Part shown: in pieces, positions 61,748 to 64,000 of the stretch
How the letters are laid out: each line of letters begins with the position of its first letter
Numbering within the stretch: the first letter of the stretch is position 1
DNA from: an uncultured Muribaculaceae bacterium
GTDB taxonomy: Bacteria; Bacteroidota; Bacteroidia; Bacteroidales; Muribaculaceae
Assembly (NCBI GenBank): GCA_958439725.1
Contig: CAUBWJ010000009.1
Coordinates: forward strand, 1 to 64,000
Length of the DNA stretch: 64,000 bases
Reading direction: 5' to 3'
Position numbers and translations under genes: made by a program
Notes under the pieces: model-generated
What the model was told of the DNA's origin: nothing
Databases searched by the model: none
Seen by the model: only the letters and a program-made list of their open reading frames with translations

Positions 61748-63493
61748 ATGTCAACAACACAACCTGCCTCTCCCGCCACACCGCAGAAACCCGCTCCCCA
61801 CTTCCCCGAGCAGGTCACAGGAATGTATATTCTCGCGAAGGCGCTTAAAAACGTAGGCATAGATACAATGTATGGTCTCGTGGGTATCCCCGTGACCGAA
61901 TTCGCATATATAGCCCAGGATCTCGGTATACGCTTCATAGGTTTCCGTCATGAACAGCAGGCCGGCATGGCTGCCGCCACCCACGGCTACCTGACAAAGA
62001 CTCCCGGCGTACTGCTCACCGTATCCTCTCTCGGATTCATGAACGGCCTTACAGCCACCACCAACGCCACTGTCAACTGTTATCCCATGATTCAGATTTC
62101 AGGTTCAAGCGTGCGCGAGCCCATAGACCTGGATCAGGGCACATACGAAGGCCTCGACCAACTCAACGTGGCAAAGGGCCTGGTGAAGGCAGCCTACCGC
62201 GTAAACAAACCCGAGGACATTCCCACCGCAGTGGCCCGCGCTTACCGCGCTGCCGTCAGCGGCCGTCCCGGCGGTGTCTATCTCGATATCACCACTCCCT
62301 GTCTCGGGGCGATAATGGATCATGCCGATGCCGACAAACTCTTCTTTCAGCCCGTCGACCCGGCACCCGCCCAGATTCCCTCGTCCCAGGCCGTTGAACG
62401 CGCCGTGAGCCTCCTTGCCTCGGCTAAGCGTCCGGCTATCCTTCTGGGCAAAGGCGCAGCCTACGCCCAGATCGACGACAAAATCAAGCATCTCATCGAA
62501 TCCACCGGCATTCCGTTCTATCCCATGTCAATGGCCAAGGGCCTCATGCCCGACAACCATCCGCTGAGCGCCATCTCCGCACGCTCCACAATCATGGAGC
62601 AGGCCGATGTGGTTATGCTGGTGGGAGCGCGCCTGAACTGGCTCCTTTCCCGCGGACACGGCAAGTGGAATCCCGAAGGCAAATTCATACAGCTCGACAT
62701 CGACCCCGAAGAGATTGACTGCAACCGCCCGATAGCGGCTCCCGTTGTGGGCGACCTCGAAAGCTCGGTCGATGCGATTATCGCCGCCCTCGCCGGCAAG
62801 AAACTTGCCATGGATCCGGCATGGGTAAGCGGAATCCAGAGTGAATCAAAGGTCAAGAACGCCAAGTTCCTGGAGCGTCTGGAGCCTCAGACGGTTCCCA
62901 TGACCCACTGGAGCGCCCTGGGAGCCGTGAAGAAAGTGCTCGAAGCCAATCCCGACGTGATTCTCGTAAACGAAGGCGCCAACACCCTCGACGACACACG
63001 CGACTCCGTGGACATGTTCCTGCCACGTCACCGCATTGACTGCGCCACATGGGCCATCATGGGCATGGGCATGGGCTCGGCCATAGGCGCGGCGGTCGCC
63101 TCCGGTAAAAGCGTGGTTGCCGTGGAAGGCGACAGCGCGTTCGGATTCTCCGGCATGGATTTCTCAACTATCTGCAGATACAAACTTCCTGTCACCGTAT
63201 GTATTTTCAACAACGGCGGCATATACAACGGCATCGGTGTCAATCTGAGCCACGACGGCGATCCAGCCCCGACAACCCTCGATGTGAAGGCTCGTTACGA
63301 CAAACTCGGCGACGCATTCGGTGCCACCACTTATTATGTGACCACACCCGCTGAACTCTTCACAGCACTTACCGAGGCCGTGGCCTCGAAGAAACCCTGT
63401 CTGATTGACGTGCAGCTGGCAGCCGACTCAGGCAAAGAAAGCGGTCACATCGGCTATCTCAATCCAGCATCACTGATTGACGTAACCGTTTAG
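61748..63493 (+). CDS. oxc: Oxalyl-CoA decarboxylase
   Basis: 581 residues, thiamine diphosphate enzyme. Catalytic Glu69 lies in FRHEQQAGMAAA, and the ThDP motif runs from GDSAFGFSGMDFSTICRYKL (Asp462) to FNNGGIYNG (Asn488, Asn489), close to the Oxalobacter enzyme. It decarboxylates oxalyl-CoA to formyl-CoA and CO2, using up a proton and so supporting acid tolerance and, with transport, energy. A 20-residue Pro/Ala-rich N-terminus is additional. Follows frc. Confidence 0.95.
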   Translation: MSTTQPASPATPQKPAPHFPEQVTGMYILAKALKNVGIDTMYGLVGIPVTEFAYIAQDLGIRFIGFRHEQQAGMAAATHGYLTKTPGVLLTVSSLGFMNGLTATTNATVNCYPMIQISGSSVREPIDLDQGTYEGLDQLNVAKGLVKAAYRVNKPEDIPTAVARAYRAAVSGRPGGVYLDITTPCLGAIMDHADADKLFFQPVDPAPAQIPSSQAVERAVSLLASAKRPAILLGKGAAYAQIDDKIKHLIESTGIPFYPMSMAKGLMPDNHPLSAISARSTIMEQADVVMLVGARLNWLLSRGHGKWNPEGKFIQLDIDPEEIDCNRPIAAPVVGDLESSVDAIIAALAGKKLAMDPAWVSGIQSESKVKNAKFLERLEPQTVPMTHWSALGAVKKVLEANPDVILVNEGANTLDDTRDSVDMFLPRHRIDCATWAIMGMGMGSAIGAAVASGKSVVAVEGDSAFGFSGMDFSTICRYKLPVTVCIFNNGGIYNGIGVNLSHDGDPAPTTLDVKARYDKLGDAFGATTYYVTTPAELFTALTEAVASKKPCLIDVQLAADSGKESGHIGYLNPASLIDVTV

Positions 63494-63523
63494 ACCAAGC
63501 ATTTTCACCTTAAATGGTCTCGC

Positions 63524-63566
63524 CGCCGCCGGAATCCTTGTCCGGCGGCGGACCGGGATTTTTTCA
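63524..63566 (+). terminator. Hairpin with T run between oxc and the carrier gene
   Basis: CGCCGCCGG (63524-63532) pairs with 63542-63550; ten bases later comes TTTTTT. It could partly end transcription so that less carrier than enzyme is made. Confidence 0.55.
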
Positions 63567-63599
63567 GGACATTCCGTTTAACTGCTAATTGAACCCGTT

Positions 63600-64000
63600 A
63601 TGTTACATATAATTCTATACGCAATCGTCCCTATCGTGGTGATTATGCTTGCGGGATATATTTCCGGCCGTCGCAAAATCTTTTCGGGTGACGACGCCAA
63701 GAAATTCAACAAGGTCGTGCTCGATTACGCCCTCCCCGCCGCCCTTTTCGTTTCAATCGTACAGTCAAGCCGCGAAATGCTTGCCGCCGACATAAAGCTA
63801 TCCATCATATCCCTTGTGGTAATCATGGTGTGCTTTATGCTTGTATATTTCATCTTCGCATATTGCTTTAAAGGAAACAACGGTGCCGACGGTGCCGTGG
63901 CCGCCCTTATCAACGGATCGCCCACAATCGGCTTCCTCGGCTTCGCGGTGCTCGAGCCTATCTTCGGCACCACTCCCGCCGTGGCTCTCGTGGTCGCTAT
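63600..64000 (+). CDS. AEC-family carrier (partial, cut by window end)
   Basis: First 133 residues of an open frame from ATG 63600, running off the window. It begins LHIILYAIVPIVVIMLAGYI and has membrane segments near 3-22, 42-58, 70-92 and 105-132, with LDYALPAALFVS and NGSPTIGFLGFAVLEP, the signature of the auxin efflux carrier (AEC) family, which includes malate and other organic-acid carriers. Placed after frc and oxc it is the likely oxalate or oxalate/formate carrier, in place of the MFS-type OxlT. Confidence 0.8.
   Translation, partial: MLHIILYAIVPIVVIMLAGYISGRRKIFSGDDAKKFNKVVLDYALPAALFVSIVQSSREMLAADIKLSIISLVVIMVCFMLVYFIFAYCFKGNNGADGAVAALINGSPTIGFLGFAVLEPIFGTTPAVALVVA

Noticed and set aside
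60341..64000. Recent horizontal transfer of the oxalate operon
   Set aside because: Codon use looks like that of the neighbours and no mobile element or tRNA flanks it; nothing in the sequence supports recent arrival.

Overview
The window reads as a chromosomal segment of a gut Bacteroidales bacterium, most likely of the Muribaculaceae (S24-7) type. The evidence is the Bacteroidota promoter signature (TTTG, about 20 nt, TAnnTTTG) in front of many genes, lineage-typical families (fimbrillin/FimB-like lipoproteins, DUF3575, GldH, DUF4296, DUF4827, zinc-less DksA-like protein, TamB), and an oxalate-degradation operon (frc, oxc), which has been described in Muribaculaceae. Coding is dense and mostly housekeeping. 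I see no rRNA, tRNA, CRISPR array, prophage or transposase gene.

Layout. 1-2980: a short fimbrial locus (DUF3575 outer-membrane protein, FimB/DUF5119 lipoprotein, fimbrillin lipoprotein) between terminators. 3026-7169: cell division and RNA turnover (coiled-coil protein, ZapA, a 6S-like RNA, RNase Y, a RicT/PSP1-family protein, GldH). 7225-19692: M24 peptidase, CCA/poly(A)-family nucleotidyltransferase, a TPR/PD40 periplasmic protein, FloA, CstA, PHP phosphatase, KdsB, a catalytically degenerate M16 protein, PPi-dependent phosphofructokinase and phosphomannose isomerase. 19945-27784 (minus): Nudix hydrolase, PriA and TamB in one operon. 27975-32295: galactose mutarotase, sugar nucleotidyltransferase, Tgt, LptF/G permease. 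32342-42124 (minus): a small protein, DUF4296 lipoprotein, LspA, DksA-like protein, IleRS; OmpA-family lipoprotein; GlmM, DUF4827, NrnA. 42195-48288: RecD-like helicase, a repeat-rich 850-bp gap with a 424-bp element bounded by 36-bp inverted repeats, L25, Pth, S4 protein, MscS channel and an outer-membrane barrel. 48510-50024: phosphoglycerate mutase.

50121-56315 (minus) is the most unusual region: an outer-membrane porin, an MFS transporter and two tandem phospholipase-B-like Ntn-hydrolases without signal peptides, arranged as one operon. It looks like a complete uptake-and-cleave pathway for an unknown amide- or ester-linked small molecule. 56767-60029 (minus): thrS-infC-rpmI-rplT. 60341-64000: formyl-CoA:oxalate CoA-transferase, oxalyl-CoA decarboxylase and an AEC-family carrier cut by the window end, together a probable oxalate uptake and decarboxylation operon.

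Calls are from reading the sequence. No database or folding program was run, so family names rest on recognised motifs, and RNA structures on pairings counted by hand.
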